Assembly: GCF_007570835.1 (NCBI RefSeq)
Contig: NZ_SUNC01000003.1
Span: 310,001 to 374,000 of the forward strand
Reading direction: 5' to 3'
Length of the DNA stretch: 64,000 bases
From: Croceicoccus sediminis
GTDB taxonomy: Bacteria; Pseudomonadota; Alphaproteobacteria; Sphingomonadales; Sphingomonadaceae
Positions 18,735-27,000 of the stretch are shown in pieces (position 1 is the stretch's first letter; each line of letters begins with the position of its first letter). The position numbers were made by a program, and so were the translations under genes. The notes below the pieces were generated by a model, which did no database searches, was not told the origin of the DNA, and saw only the letters and a list, made by a program, of their open reading frames with translations.

Positions 18735-18880
18735 GAAGCTACCTTGTTACCTTCTGTCCTTCGGGAGGGAGGGGCCGACCCGGGGCACTGGGCCGGCCAT
18801 CCTGCCGCATGCGCTGGTGGGCGAACCAGGAAAGCTGCCGCCAAGCGCGTGCCATCCTTATGCCTCACAAGGCGAAAGTG

Positions 18881-18896
18881 TTAAAGACCATTAACC
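18881..18896. promoter_or_regulatory. imperfect CtrA-like site upstream of bpt
   Basis: TTAA-N6-TTAACC; the alphaproteobacterial CtrA consensus is TTAA-N7-TTAAC, so spacing is one base short. It lies about 150 bases upstream of the bpt start. Confidence 0.25.
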
Positions 18897-18918
18897 ACGA
18901 TGAAGGCATTTGACACAA

Positions 18919-18934
18919 AACGGATCAATCCGTT
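18919..18934 (-). terminator. probable terminator of threonine ammonia-lyase gene
   Basis: The palindrome AACGGATCAATCCGTT folds on the minus strand as ACGGA-TTGA-TCCGT followed by TTTTG, 42 bases after the ilvA stop. The stem is short. Confidence 0.45.
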
Positions 18935-18975
18935 CCCGACCAAACTGCCTCCACGGCGGCTAAACATGTCTTGGC

Positions 18976-20232
18976 CTAGGCGAGTTCCGCTTCGCGAACG
19001 GTATAACCCTGGCTGGTCAGCGACGCGATCAATGCCTCGATCTGCGCGCGGTCGCGGGCCTCACACTCGATATCGGTGATCAGACCTTTTGCCGGGAGCG
19101 TCGTGAAGATGCGCTGGTGATAGATCTCGATGATGTTCACATTGTGCTGATCAAAGGCGTGCATCACCTTGAACAGCGCGCCGGGACGATCCTGCAACGT
19201 GATCTGAAGCCGGGCCAGCCTGCCCGAACGGGCAAGATCGCGCAGCAGCACGTTGGCCAGAAGGCGCGTGTCGATATTGCCGCCGCACAGGACCAGGCCG
19301 ATCTTGCGCCCCTTGAACCGTTCGCGATGGCTCAACACCGCGGCAAGTCCAGCCGCACCCGCACCCTCGACCACGGTCTTCTCGATCTGCAAAAGCAGCG
19401 AAACCGCGTTTTCCAGTGCCGCTTCGTCCACCAGCAGGATGTCGTCGACCAGTTCCCTGATGACCTGCGACGTGATTTCACCCGGCGCCTTGACCGCGAT
19501 GCCTTCGGCCAGCGTGTCGCCGCCGCACGGCAGGTCGCCGCCCTTGATGCGCGAGAACATCGAGGGGAAAAGCTTGGCCTGGACACCGACGATCTCGATA
19601 TCGGGTTTGATCGACTTGGCGATCGTGGCGATCCCGGAAATCAGCCCGCCTCCGCCGATCGGTACGACCAGCGTGTCGAGTTCGGGCACGTCGTCGAGCA
19701 TTTCGAGACCCACGGTCCCCTGCCCCGAAGCGACGACCGGATCGTCGAACGGGTGCACGAACGTCAGGCCCAGTTCCTTTTCCAGCTTGCGAGCATGGGC
19801 ATAGGCCTCGTCGAAAGTCTCGCCTTCCTGCACGACTTTGCCGCCCACGCTCTCGGTCTGCATGACCTTAACTGTCGGAGTGGTGCGCGGCATGACGATG
19901 GTGACGGGCACGCCAAGGCGCGTGCCGTGATAGCTGAGCCCCTGCGAGTGATTGCCCGCCGACGCCGCGATGACGCCCTTGGCCCGCTGTTCGTCGGTAA
20001 GCTGCAGCAGTGCGTTGAGCGCGCCGCGCTCCTTGTAGGCGGCGGTGAACTGCTGGTTCTCGAACTTCAGCCAGATGTCCGCGCCGGTAATCTTCGACAG
20101 CGTCTGCGAATGGAGAATGGGCGTGCGCACGACCTGGCCGGCAATGTTCCTTGCCGCCTGCCGAACGTCATCCGCATTGAACGGCAGTCCGGTTCCGGCC
20201 GCCGTCGTCGTCGCTGTGCTGTCCTGTGTCAT
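18976..20232 (-). CDS. ilvA: threonine ammonia-lyase with C-terminal ACT domain
   Basis: PLP enzyme that deaminates threonine to 2-oxobutyrate, feeding isoleucine synthesis. 418 residues. The PLP lysine is Lys67 in QFTAAYKERGA, and the PLP phosphate-binding glycine loop is PIGGGGLISG. A catalytic domain of about 320 residues is followed by one ACT domain (about 335-415, starting LQITLQDRPGALFKV). This TdcB-like architecture differs from the two-ACT E. coli IlvA, so biosynthetic versus catabolic use is not certain. Monocistronic by spacing. Confidence 0.92.
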   Translation of the reverse strand: MTQDSTATTTAAGTGLPFNADDVRQAARNIAGQVVRTPILHSQTLSKITGADIWLKFENQQFTAAYKERGALNALLQLTDEQRAKGVIAASAGNHSQGLSYHGTRLGVPVTIVMPRTTPTVKVMQTESVGGKVVQEGETFDEAYAHARKLEKELGLTFVHPFDDPVVASGQGTVGLEMLDDVPELDTLVVPIGGGGLISGIATIAKSIKPDIEIVGVQAKLFPSMFSRIKGGDLPCGGDTLAEGIAVKAPGEITSQVIRELVDDILLVDEAALENAVSLLLQIEKTVVEGAGAAGLAAVLSHRERFKGRKIGLVLCGGNIDTRLLANVLLRDLARSGRLARLQITLQDRPGALFKVMHAFDQHNVNIIEIYHQRIFTTLPAKGLITDIECEARDRAQIEALIASLTSQGYTVREAELA

Positions 20233-20290
20233 ATGATGCGGCCCCTATCGGATATGGCGCGCGATGGAAATGCCGTTTAAGCCCTGCGCC

Positions 20291-22015
20291 ATGACTGGTC
20301 GCACCATGAAATTCCGCCATCTCGCTTTAAACACCGCCGCCCCGCTTGCCGGGATAGCCGCGTTTGCCGCAATTGCCGCCCCGGCGGCCCATGCCGACAC
20401 GCTGGTCGACAACGTCGACGGCATCCGCGTCGATGCCGATGGTTCGGTACAGCGATTCGGCGCGATTCTGATCGATGACGATGGGCGGGTGGAAAAACTC
20501 TATCGCCGCGGCGCGAAGCTGCCGAAGGACCCAGACTATCAGGTCGATGGCGAAGGGCGTGTCCTGCTGCCCGGCTTCATAGACGGTCACGTCCATGTCT
20601 CCCGCGTGGGGTTCAACGCCATCGGGCTGGACCTTTCGGGCGCGGCGACGATGGCAGAAGCGTTGAACCGCATCGCCGACTATGCCCGCCGCAACCCGAA
20701 CAAGCCGTGGATCATCGGGCGCGGCTGGAACGAGGTCGTCTGGGGACTGGGCCGCTTGCCGACCGCCGCCGAAATCGATGCAGCCGTGCCGGATCGTCCG
20801 GTCTGGCTGATACGCGCGGACGACCACGCGGGCTGGGCCAATAGCGCTGCGATGGAGCGGGCGGGCATCACCGTCGCGACGAAGACGCCCGACGGCGGCC
20901 GCATCGAACGCGGCGCAGGCGGCAAGCCGACCGGCGTTTTCGTCGATGCCGCGCGCCAACTGGTCGAGACGAAACTTCCCGCCCCCCTGCCCGAAGAGCG
21001 CGATATCGCGCTGCTCCAGGCGCAGGACATTTTCCTGAAACGCGGCATTACCTCTGTCGCCGACATGGGTACGACCCTGCTCGATTGGCAATCGATGCGG
21101 CGACAGGCCGATCTTGGCCGGATGCAGCTTCGCATCGTGTCCTACGCCGACGGCGTCGACGACATGGTGACGATCGCAGGCCCCGGCCCAACGCCATGGC
21201 TCTATGGTGACCGCCTGAAGCTAGCGGGCCTCAAACTCTATCTCGACGGTGCCCTGGGTTCGCGCGGGGCCTGGCTTTCCGCGCCCTATGCCGATGCGCC
21301 GGACCAGACCGGGCTGCAGCGGCTGTCGGGCACGCAGCTGCGCAACCTGATGAGCCGGGCAGCGATGGACGATTTCCAGGTCGCGGTTCACGCCATCGGC
21401 GACGCCGCCAATGCCGAGGTTCTCGACGCGGTCGAAGAGATGAAGGACAACTACCCCGGCGACCGGCGCTGGCGGATCGAACACGCGCAAGTGGTGAACC
21501 CGGCCGACCTGCCCCGCTTCGGCAGCCTTGGCGTCGTCGCCTCGATGCAGCCGCATCACCAGGTTTCGGACCGCACGATGGCGGAGGCGCGGCTTTCGCC
21601 AGACCGGCTTGCCGGTGCCTATGCATGGCGCTCGATCCTGGCGGGCGGCGCGCGGCTTGCTTTCGGGTCGGACGCACCGGTCGAGGTTCCCGACGTCTTC
21701 GAGGGGCTGGCCGATGCCATCACGCGGCAGGACGCAAATGGCGAGCCCTTCGGCGGTTGGCAGCCGCAGGAGGCGATCAGCCGCGAACAGGCGCTGGCCG
21801 CCTATACCGCGGGCGCGGCCTACGCGATGGGCGCGGACGGAAAATTCGGGACGCTGGCAGAAGGGGAATGGGCCGATTTCGTCTTCGTGACGGTGGACCC
21901 GCTGCTCGCCTCTCCGGCACAGCTTCGTGAGGGGCGCGTCCTGTCGACATGGATCGCCGGGCGCAAGGTCTGGTCCGCGCAGGGCAACGTCGCGGCCCCG
22001 GCGTCGGGCCGTTAG
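20291..22015 (+). CDS. secreted metal-dependent amidohydrolase (YtcJ-like)
   Basis: Predicted periplasmic amidohydrolase of about 574 residues. An Ala-rich signal sequence ends near APAAHA. Metal-binding GFIDGHVHV is in the first third. The later HAIGDAANAEV, RIEHAQVV and GSDAPVEVPD segments give the other expected His and Asp ligands of the amidohydrolase superfamily. The start could equally be 20306; neither has a clear ribosome-binding site. It converges on tatC and overlaps its end by 4 bases. Substrate unknown. Confidence 0.87.
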   Translation: MTGRTMKFRHLALNTAAPLAGIAAFAAIAAPAAHADTLVDNVDGIRVDADGSVQRFGAILIDDDGRVEKLYRRGAKLPKDPDYQVDGEGRVLLPGFIDGHVHVSRVGFNAIGLDLSGAATMAEALNRIADYARRNPNKPWIIGRGWNEVVWGLGRLPTAAEIDAAVPDRPVWLIRADDHAGWANSAAMERAGITVATKTPDGGRIERGAGGKPTGVFVDAARQLVETKLPAPLPEERDIALLQAQDIFLKRGITSVADMGTTLLDWQSMRRQADLGRMQLRIVSYADGVDDMVTIAGPGPTPWLYGDRLKLAGLKLYLDGALGSRGAWLSAPYADAPDQTGLQRLSGTQLRNLMSRAAMDDFQVAVHAIGDAANAEVLDAVEEMKDNYPGDRRWRIEHAQVVNPADLPRFGSLGVVASMQPHHQVSDRTMAEARLSPDRLAGAYAWRSILAGGARLAFGSDAPVEVPDVFEGLADAITRQDANGEPFGGWQPQEAISREQALAAYTAGAAYAMGADGKFGTLAEGEWADFVFVTVDPLLASPAQLREGRVLSTWIAGRKVWSAQGNVAAPASGR

Positions 22016-22809
22016 GAATCCTCGACGACGACGGGGACCTGATCGGCCTCGGGCTTTTTCTTACGGTCGCTGAACCACATCAGGATCAGCGACCCTTCGA
22101 ACAGCAGGATCAGCGGCGCCGCCAGCATCAGCTGTGACACGACATCGGGCGGCGTGATGATCGCGGCGACCGCGAAGATCCCCACGATCAGGTATCGCCG
22201 CGCCTTCGCCATTTGTTGACGGCTGACGATGCCTGCCCGGTTGAGCAGGAGCAGCAGGACCGGCAGCTGGAAGCTGATCCCGAAGGCCAGGATAAACTGC
22301 ATGACGAGGCCGAGGTATTCACCCATCGCGGGCAGTGCTTCCTGCTGCAACCCGCCGGTCATGCCCTGAAAGCCCAGGAACCATTTGAACGCCGTCGGCA
22401 TGACGATGAAGTAGGCCAGCGACGCGCCCGCGATGAACAGGATCGGCGAGGCGAAGAGGAATGGCAGAAACGCCTTCTTCTCTTTCGCGTAAAGCCCCGG
22501 CGCGACGAAGGCCCAAAGCTGGTTGGCGATGATCGGAAACGACAGGAAGAACGCCGCGAAGATGGCGACCTTGATCTCCACGAAGAACGCTTCGTAAAGC
22601 TTGGTATAGACCAGTCGCCCCTGTCCGTCGGGAAAGGCCATCGTCAGCGGGCGAACCAGAAAACCGAATATCCTGTCGGCCAGCGGCATGCAGATCGCGA
22701 AACACACGATCAGCGCGATCACCGCGCGAAGCAGGCGCGTGCGCAGTTCAATCAGGTGATCGAGGAGCGGGGCCTCGGTATCGTCGAGATCGGAAATATT
22801 GAACGCCAC
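22012..22809 (-). CDS. tatC: Sec-independent protein translocase TatC
   Basis: Twin-arginine signal receptor, six-helix inner membrane protein, 265 residues. Cytosolic N-terminus and first loop carry the expected LLDHLIELRTRLL, and the later FPIIANQLWAFVAPGLY and periplasmic NRAGIVS segments are typical. Last gene of tatABC; the tatB stop is 4 bases upstream. Confidence 0.96.
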   Translation of the reverse strand: MAFNISDLDDTEAPLLDHLIELRTRLLRAVIALIVCFAICMPLADRIFGFLVRPLTMAFPDGQGRLVYTKLYEAFFVEIKVAIFAAFFLSFPIIANQLWAFVAPGLYAKEKKAFLPFLFASPILFIAGASLAYFIVMPTAFKWFLGFQGMTGGLQQEALPAMGEYLGLVMQFILAFGISFQLPVLLLLLNRAGIVSRQQMAKARRYLIVGIFAVAAIITPPDVVSQLMLAAPLILLFEGSLILMWFSDRKKKPEADQVPVVVEDS

Positions 22810-22813
22810 GCGG

Positions 22814-23284
22814 TCAGTCCTTCGCCGGGTCGGACATGTCGTCGAACAAGGGCAGGCTGGCGCCCGGCGATGCCGGTTTGGTGTCGGGCACGTCGTCCTC
22901 TACCAGCGGCTTCGGTTTGGCCTGGGGTTCGAGCCTGGCCTCGGCCTTTTCGGCGGGCGGGCGCTTGCCGCCTGATTCCGCTTGGGGCGCGATCGGTTGC
23001 ATTTCGGCCGATGCGTCATCGGTCAGTTTGCCGGTTTCTGCGCTCGCGTCGGGATGCTTGGCCATGATCTCCGCGTTGCGGCGATCCCACTCCTTCTGCA
23101 TGTCCTCCATCTCGGCTTCGCGCACCATGGCGTCGAGCCCTGCGCGGAAATGGCCGGAGACCTTGCGCAGCTTGCCGATCCAGCGCCCCGCGGTCCGCAG
23201 GGCCATGGGCATGTCCTTGGGGCCGATGACGAGGACCGCCACGACGATGATGAGCAGGAGTTCGGTTGCGCCGATATCGAACAT
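22814..23284 (-). CDS. tatB: Sec-independent protein translocase TatB
   Basis: 156 residues. One N-terminal helix (IGATELLLIIVVAVLVIGPKD) is followed by an amphipathic helix beginning at the P-K-D-M-P hinge, and a long charged Pro/Glu/Lys tail. The helix keeps the conserved Glu8 and the G-P hinge that separate TatB from TatA. Partner of TatC in signal peptide recognition. Confidence 0.94.
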   Translation of the reverse strand: MFDIGATELLLIIVVAVLVIGPKDMPMALRTAGRWIGKLRKVSGHFRAGLDAMVREAEMEDMQKEWDRRNAEIMAKHPDASAETGKLTDDASAEMQPIAPQAESGGKRPPAEKAEARLEPQAKPKPLVEDDVPDTKPASPGASLPLFDDMSDPAKD

Positions 23285-23331
23285 GGGCGTTTACGGCCGG
23301 TGCGGCGCAAAGGCGCGCCGCGACGAGGCTA

Positions 23332-23577
23332 TCAGGCCTTCTTTTCGCTTTCCTTGACCTCTGCGGTCGTGGTCTCGGTTGCGGCAGGGGCGGTGTCGGC
23401 GGACTGTTCAAGGCGCAGGTCCTTGGCCATGTCCTTGCCGCTTTCGTCGTTCATGCCCTGCTTGAAGCTCTTGATGCCCTTGCCGAAGTCACCCATCATT
23501 TCCGAAATCCGGCCGCGCCCGAAAAGCACGAGGATAACGAGTGCAATGATGATCAGTTGCCAGGGGCCAACGTTCAC
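23332..23577 (-). CDS. tatA: Sec-independent protein translocase TatA
   Basis: 81-residue pore-forming subunit. Short N-terminal helix (WQLIIIALVILVLFGRGR) and the FGRGRISEMMGDFGKGIKSF amphipathic helix, with the invariant Phe-Gly at the hinge. Acidic/Ala-rich tail. It is 47 bases upstream of tatB and 30 bases after scpB. Confidence 0.95.
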   Translation of the reverse strand: MNVGPWQLIIIALVILVLFGRGRISEMMGDFGKGIKSFKQGMNDESGKDMAKDLRLEQSADTAPAATETTTAEVKESEKKA

Positions 23578-23607
23578 TTGGGATTCTCCTTGAAGGTCGG
23601 AGCCTCT

Positions 23608-24270
23608 CTAGGCGCTTTCGTCACCCATATCCAGTGATCGCGGGTCGTCGTTCGTCGCTTCTTGCGTAGATTCTTCGTCGCCAACCGGGCTTTTGACAGG
23701 GTTTTCTGTCGCACGGTTGTCAAGTTCACGCTCCATCGCGTCTTCGACCGGTTCCAGCAGCCCGGCGGCGCGCAATTCGGCAAGTCCGGGCAAGTCGCGG
23801 CGACTCGCAAGGCCGAAGTGGGTGAGGAATTCGGCGGTGGTCGCATAGATCACCGGCCTGCCCGGCACTTCGCGGCGGCCGGCGGCACGGACCCAGCCCG
23901 CCTCCATCAAGACGTCCAGCGTGCCCTTGGCGGTCTGCACCCCGCGAATCGATTCGATTTCGGCGCGGCTGACCGGTTCGTGATAGGCGATGATGGCAAG
24001 ACACTCGGTCGCCGCGCGCGACAGGCGTCGCACTTCCTCCCGCTCCCGCCGTAGCAGGTTCGCCATGTCGGGCGCGGTCTGAAAATGCCATTGCTTGCCG
24101 CGCTTCACGAGGTTCACCCCGCGTCCGTCGTAATGTTCGGCCAGTTCGGCCAGCGCATCGCGCACGTCCGCGCCGCCCAGATGCTCCGATATCTCGTCAC
24201 GCGTCATCGGCTTTTCCGCCGCGAACAGCACGGCTTCGACCGCGCGGGTCAGGTCGTCGGGCGCGCTCAT
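23608..24270 (-). CDS. scpB: segregation and condensation protein B
   Basis: Winged-helix kleisin-associated subunit of the SMC-ScpAB complex that condenses chromosomes. 220 residues. Two winged-helix domains are visible (about 1-80 and 85-160), with RAATECLAIIAYHEPVSRAE and GRPVIYATTAEFLTHFG as hallmarks. A charged tail of about 45 residues is not conserved. It overlaps scpA by 4 bases (ATGA). Confidence 0.94.
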   Translation of the reverse strand: MSAPDDLTRAVEAVLFAAEKPMTRDEISEHLGGADVRDALAELAEHYDGRGVNLVKRGKQWHFQTAPDMANLLRREREEVRRLSRAATECLAIIAYHEPVSRAEIESIRGVQTAKGTLDVLMEAGWVRAAGRREVPGRPVIYATTAEFLTHFGLASRRDLPGLAELRAAGLLEPVEDAMERELDNRATENPVKSPVGDEESTQEATNDDPRSLDMGDESA

Positions 24271-25124
24271 TCGCCCTCACCCCGCTTCATCGACCGCAGC
24301 CGCAGCGGGCCGAACGTCTCTTCCTGTGCCAGTTCGGCCTTGCCCTGCTTGGCCAGCTCCAGCGCGGCGACGAAGCTGGAGGCCAGTGCCGATTTCTTCA
24401 GCTTGGGATCGGCGTGGGGCGGGAGAAACTGTTTCAGCTCCATCCAGTCCATCGCCACGCCCAGCATCGAGGATACCCGCGACAGCGCGCTTTCCAGCGT
24501 CATGACCATGCGTTCGCGCACCATGTGGACGACGGGCGCGGTGCGGGCCTTCACTTGCCCATAAGCCTGGACAAGGTCGAACCACTCGCACTCCCACGCC
24601 CGCTTTTTCAGGACACGCAGCCCTTCCGGCTCTCCGCGCGCGAAAACGTCGCGGCCCAGCCGGTCGCGCGCCATCAGCCGCGCCGCCGCCTCGCGCATCG
24701 CGGCCAGCCGTTGCAGGCGCAGTTGCAGGCGCAGGGCCAGTTCCTCGGGGCTCGGGTCCTCCTGCTCGTCCTTGGGCAGAAGCAGCGCCGATTTGAGGTA
24801 GGCCAGCCATGCCGCCATCACGAGATAGTCGGCGGCCAGTTCGAGCTTCATCTCACCCGCGCGGTCGATGAATTCGAGATACTGATCGACCAGTTCGAGG
24901 ATCGATATGCGGCGCAAGTCCACTTTCTGCCGCCGCGCAAGGTCGAGCAGGATGTCGAGCGGACCTTCATAGCCGTCGATGTCGATATAGAGCTTGGCCG
25001 GATCGTCGCGCGCATCTTCGACGCGGGCTTCCCACGCCTCTTCATCGAACGGCAGGGTCGCGGGCGGCAGGTCGGGCAGGTCGTTCGGTGCCCCGTTTGC
25101 GCCATCGTCCCCGCCCCCGGCCAT
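24267..25124 (-). CDS. scpA: segregation and condensation protein A (kleisin)
   Basis: Kleisin that bridges SMC heads. 285 residues. The N-terminal motif LYIDIDGYEGPLDILLDLAR and the following KVDLRRISILELVDQYLEF are diagnostic, and the C-terminal winged helix (FVAALELAKQGKAELAQEETFG) is intact. Start 25124 follows the nagZ stop by 16 bases; a GTG one codon earlier is possible. Confidence 0.93.
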   Translation of the reverse strand: MAGGGDDGANGAPNDLPDLPPATLPFDEEAWEARVEDARDDPAKLYIDIDGYEGPLDILLDLARRQKVDLRRISILELVDQYLEFIDRAGEMKLELAADYLVMAAWLAYLKSALLLPKDEQEDPSPEELALRLQLRLQRLAAMREAAARLMARDRLGRDVFARGEPEGLRVLKKRAWECEWFDLVQAYGQVKARTAPVVHMVRERMVMTLESALSRVSSMLGVAMDWMELKQFLPPHADPKLKKSALASSFVAALELAKQGKAELAQEETFGPLRLRSMKRGEGE

Positions 25125-25140
25125 CACGCGATCGGCCCCG

Positions 25141-26169
25141 TCATGCGGTGACGCCCGCCGCGGCCAGAAGCTCGTCCCGCCTGGCCATCGCGGCCTCGCG
25201 CTCCTCTGCGCGGTCGAAGGAGCAGGCGACATTTGCGCCCTTCATCGCCGCGTCGAGCCTTTCGCGGCCCTTCGCGGTCATTTCGGGCAGCACTTCGGCA
25301 ATGCCCTCCATGTCGTCCATCTTCGCCCAGCAGTTGAGCACGACATCGCAGCCTGCCGCGATCGCGGCGGCAGATCGTTCAGGGATCGTGCCCGAAAGCG
25401 CCTCCATGTCGATATCGTCGGTCATCAGCAGGCCATCAAACCCGATGCGGCCGCGAATGATCGACTCGATCACCGTGGGCGACTGCGTCGCGGGGCGGTT
25501 CGCGTCCCACTCCTCGAACACGATATGCGCGCTCATCGCCATGGGCGCGTCCTTCAGCATTTCGAACGGGGCCAGATCGCCAGCCAGTTCTTCCTCGCTG
25601 GCCGAAACCGTGGGCAAGTCCTTGTGACTGTCGCACAGCGCGCGGCCGTGGCCGGGCATGTGCTTAACGATGCCGACCACGCCCGCATCGGCCAGCCCCT
25701 GAAGGCAGGACCGGCCCAGCGCGGCGACGCGCGGGGCATCGTGGCCATAGGCGCGGTCGCCGATAACGTCGTGCGCTCCGGCTTGCCGCACGTCGAGCAG
25801 CGGCAGCGCATCGGAGGACACACCTGCCTCGGCAAGGTCCAGCCCGATCGCGCGGGCATTGCAGCGCACGGCCTCCATCGCGGAGATCGGGGCCACGTCG
25901 TAAAGCCGGTCGAACGCGCCCTGCGGCGGATATTTCGGCCAGACGGGCGGCTTCATGCGGGTGACGCGCCCGCCTTCCTGATCGATCAGGATGAGAAGGT
26001 CGTCCCGCCCGTGGAGCGCGCGCAGTTCATCGGTCAGCGCGCGCATCTGCGCAGGTGTCTCACAATTGCGACCAAACAGGATGTAACCCGCCGGATCGCT
26101 CGCGCGGAAGAACGCGCGCTCCGCGTCGGTCAGGCTCAGGCCGGACATGCCGAAAATCGATGGCGTCAT
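25141..26169 (-). CDS. nagZ: beta-N-acetylhexosaminidase (GH3)
   Basis: Cytoplasmic glycosidase that removes N-acetylglucosamine from anhydromuropeptides in wall recycling. About 342 residues. The GH3 catalytic loop KHMPGHGRALCDSHKDLP contains the Asp-His pair, and the nucleophile Asp is in LLMTDDIDMEAL. The N-terminal ILIDQEGGRVTRMK motif is typical. Start 26169 is preferred over 26190. Confidence 0.95.
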   Translation of the reverse strand: MTPSIFGMSGLSLTDAERAFFRASDPAGYILFGRNCETPAQMRALTDELRALHGRDDLLILIDQEGGRVTRMKPPVWPKYPPQGAFDRLYDVAPISAMEAVRCNARAIGLDLAEAGVSSDALPLLDVRQAGAHDVIGDRAYGHDAPRVAALGRSCLQGLADAGVVGIVKHMPGHGRALCDSHKDLPTVSASEEELAGDLAPFEMLKDAPMAMSAHIVFEEWDANRPATQSPTVIESIIRGRIGFDGLLMTDDIDMEALSGTIPERSAAAIAAGCDVVLNCWAKMDDMEGIAEVLPEMTAKGRERLDAAMKGANVACSFDRAEEREAAMARRDELLAAAGVTA

Positions 26170-26318
26170 AGATTCGCAAGGTTTGGCCAACCCGCCGCCA
26201 AGCGCAAGGGGCAGAGCGGCATCATGCCCCGATTCGCACTTATTCTGAATGTAACGATGGGCGGTTCAGGGTGCGGCGATAGGGACTGAAGGCCGACTTG
26301 GGCCGATCAGCGGTCAAT

Positions 26319-26987
26319 TCAGCGTTTGACCTGACACTCGATGCCGTTGCGGCGCATGTCGTCGCACAGGGCAAATGCTCCCGCTGTGTTCGGTGCCACG
26401 GCCTGCAGGCGATAGACGATGCCGATATCGGCACGGCCCTGCACGATGCGGCGATCGTAGTTCTTCAAAGGCTCGTAACGTTGACGGATGAGGTCCCACC
26501 CCTTCCGCGCGTCGGCCTCGGTCGAATAGGCGCCGACCTGCACGGCAACGCCGGTGAGCGGCGGTTCGGGCGTCGCGGTCGGTGTCGGCGTGGCCGATGC
26601 GGTGGGCGACGGTTCGGGTGTCGGCGTGGGTTTGGGCTGCGCGAGGCTGGCCTCGTTGTCGACGCCTTCGCCGATCTGGTACGAGGTATCTCCCGTGCCT
26701 GCGACCTTGGTGCCGCCCGGATCTGTGGGACGCACCTTGTAGGGTGTTTTCGGGGCCTCAATCAGGGAACCGTCGCCTTCGGGCGGGCGGTTGAAATATT
26801 CGCGCGCGACGAAAATCGCCATCGCGGCCATCGCGATCAACAGCACGACGACGGCGGCGAACTTGCCGATGCGGGACCAGTCCAGCCCCTCATCCACGTC
26901 CTCGTCCGCCGATTCGAGCCACGGCAGGCGCATTTCCGGTTCCTCTAACGCGAGGCGGCCGTCCGCTTCTCCTGCCTGGCTGTTCAC
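26319..26987 (-). CDS. SPOR domain-containing membrane protein
   Basis: 222 residues. A cytosolic acidic head is followed by one membrane helix (AAVVVLLIAMAAMAIFVA), then a Pro/Thr-rich periplasmic linker (about 110-140, PTPTPEPSPTASATPTPTAT). A C-terminal SPOR domain (about 145-220, starting VAVQVGAYSTEADARKG) binds denuded peptidoglycan glycan at division sites. The start is GTG at 26987 with an AAGGGG site, 14 bases after argS. The same argS-SPOR-nagZ order occurs in related genomes. Confidence 0.88.
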   Translation of the reverse strand: MNSQAGEADGRLALEEPEMRLPWLESADEDVDEGLDWSRIGKFAAVVVLLIAMAAMAIFVAREYFNRPPEGDGSLIEAPKTPYKVRPTDPGGTKVAGTGDTSYQIGEGVDNEASLAQPKPTPTPEPSPTASATPTPTATPEPPLTGVAVQVGAYSTEADARKGWDLIRQRYEPLKNYDRRIVQGRADIGIVYRLQAVAPNTAGAFALCDDMRRNGIECQVKR

Positions 26988-27000
26988 GTGCGCGACCCCT

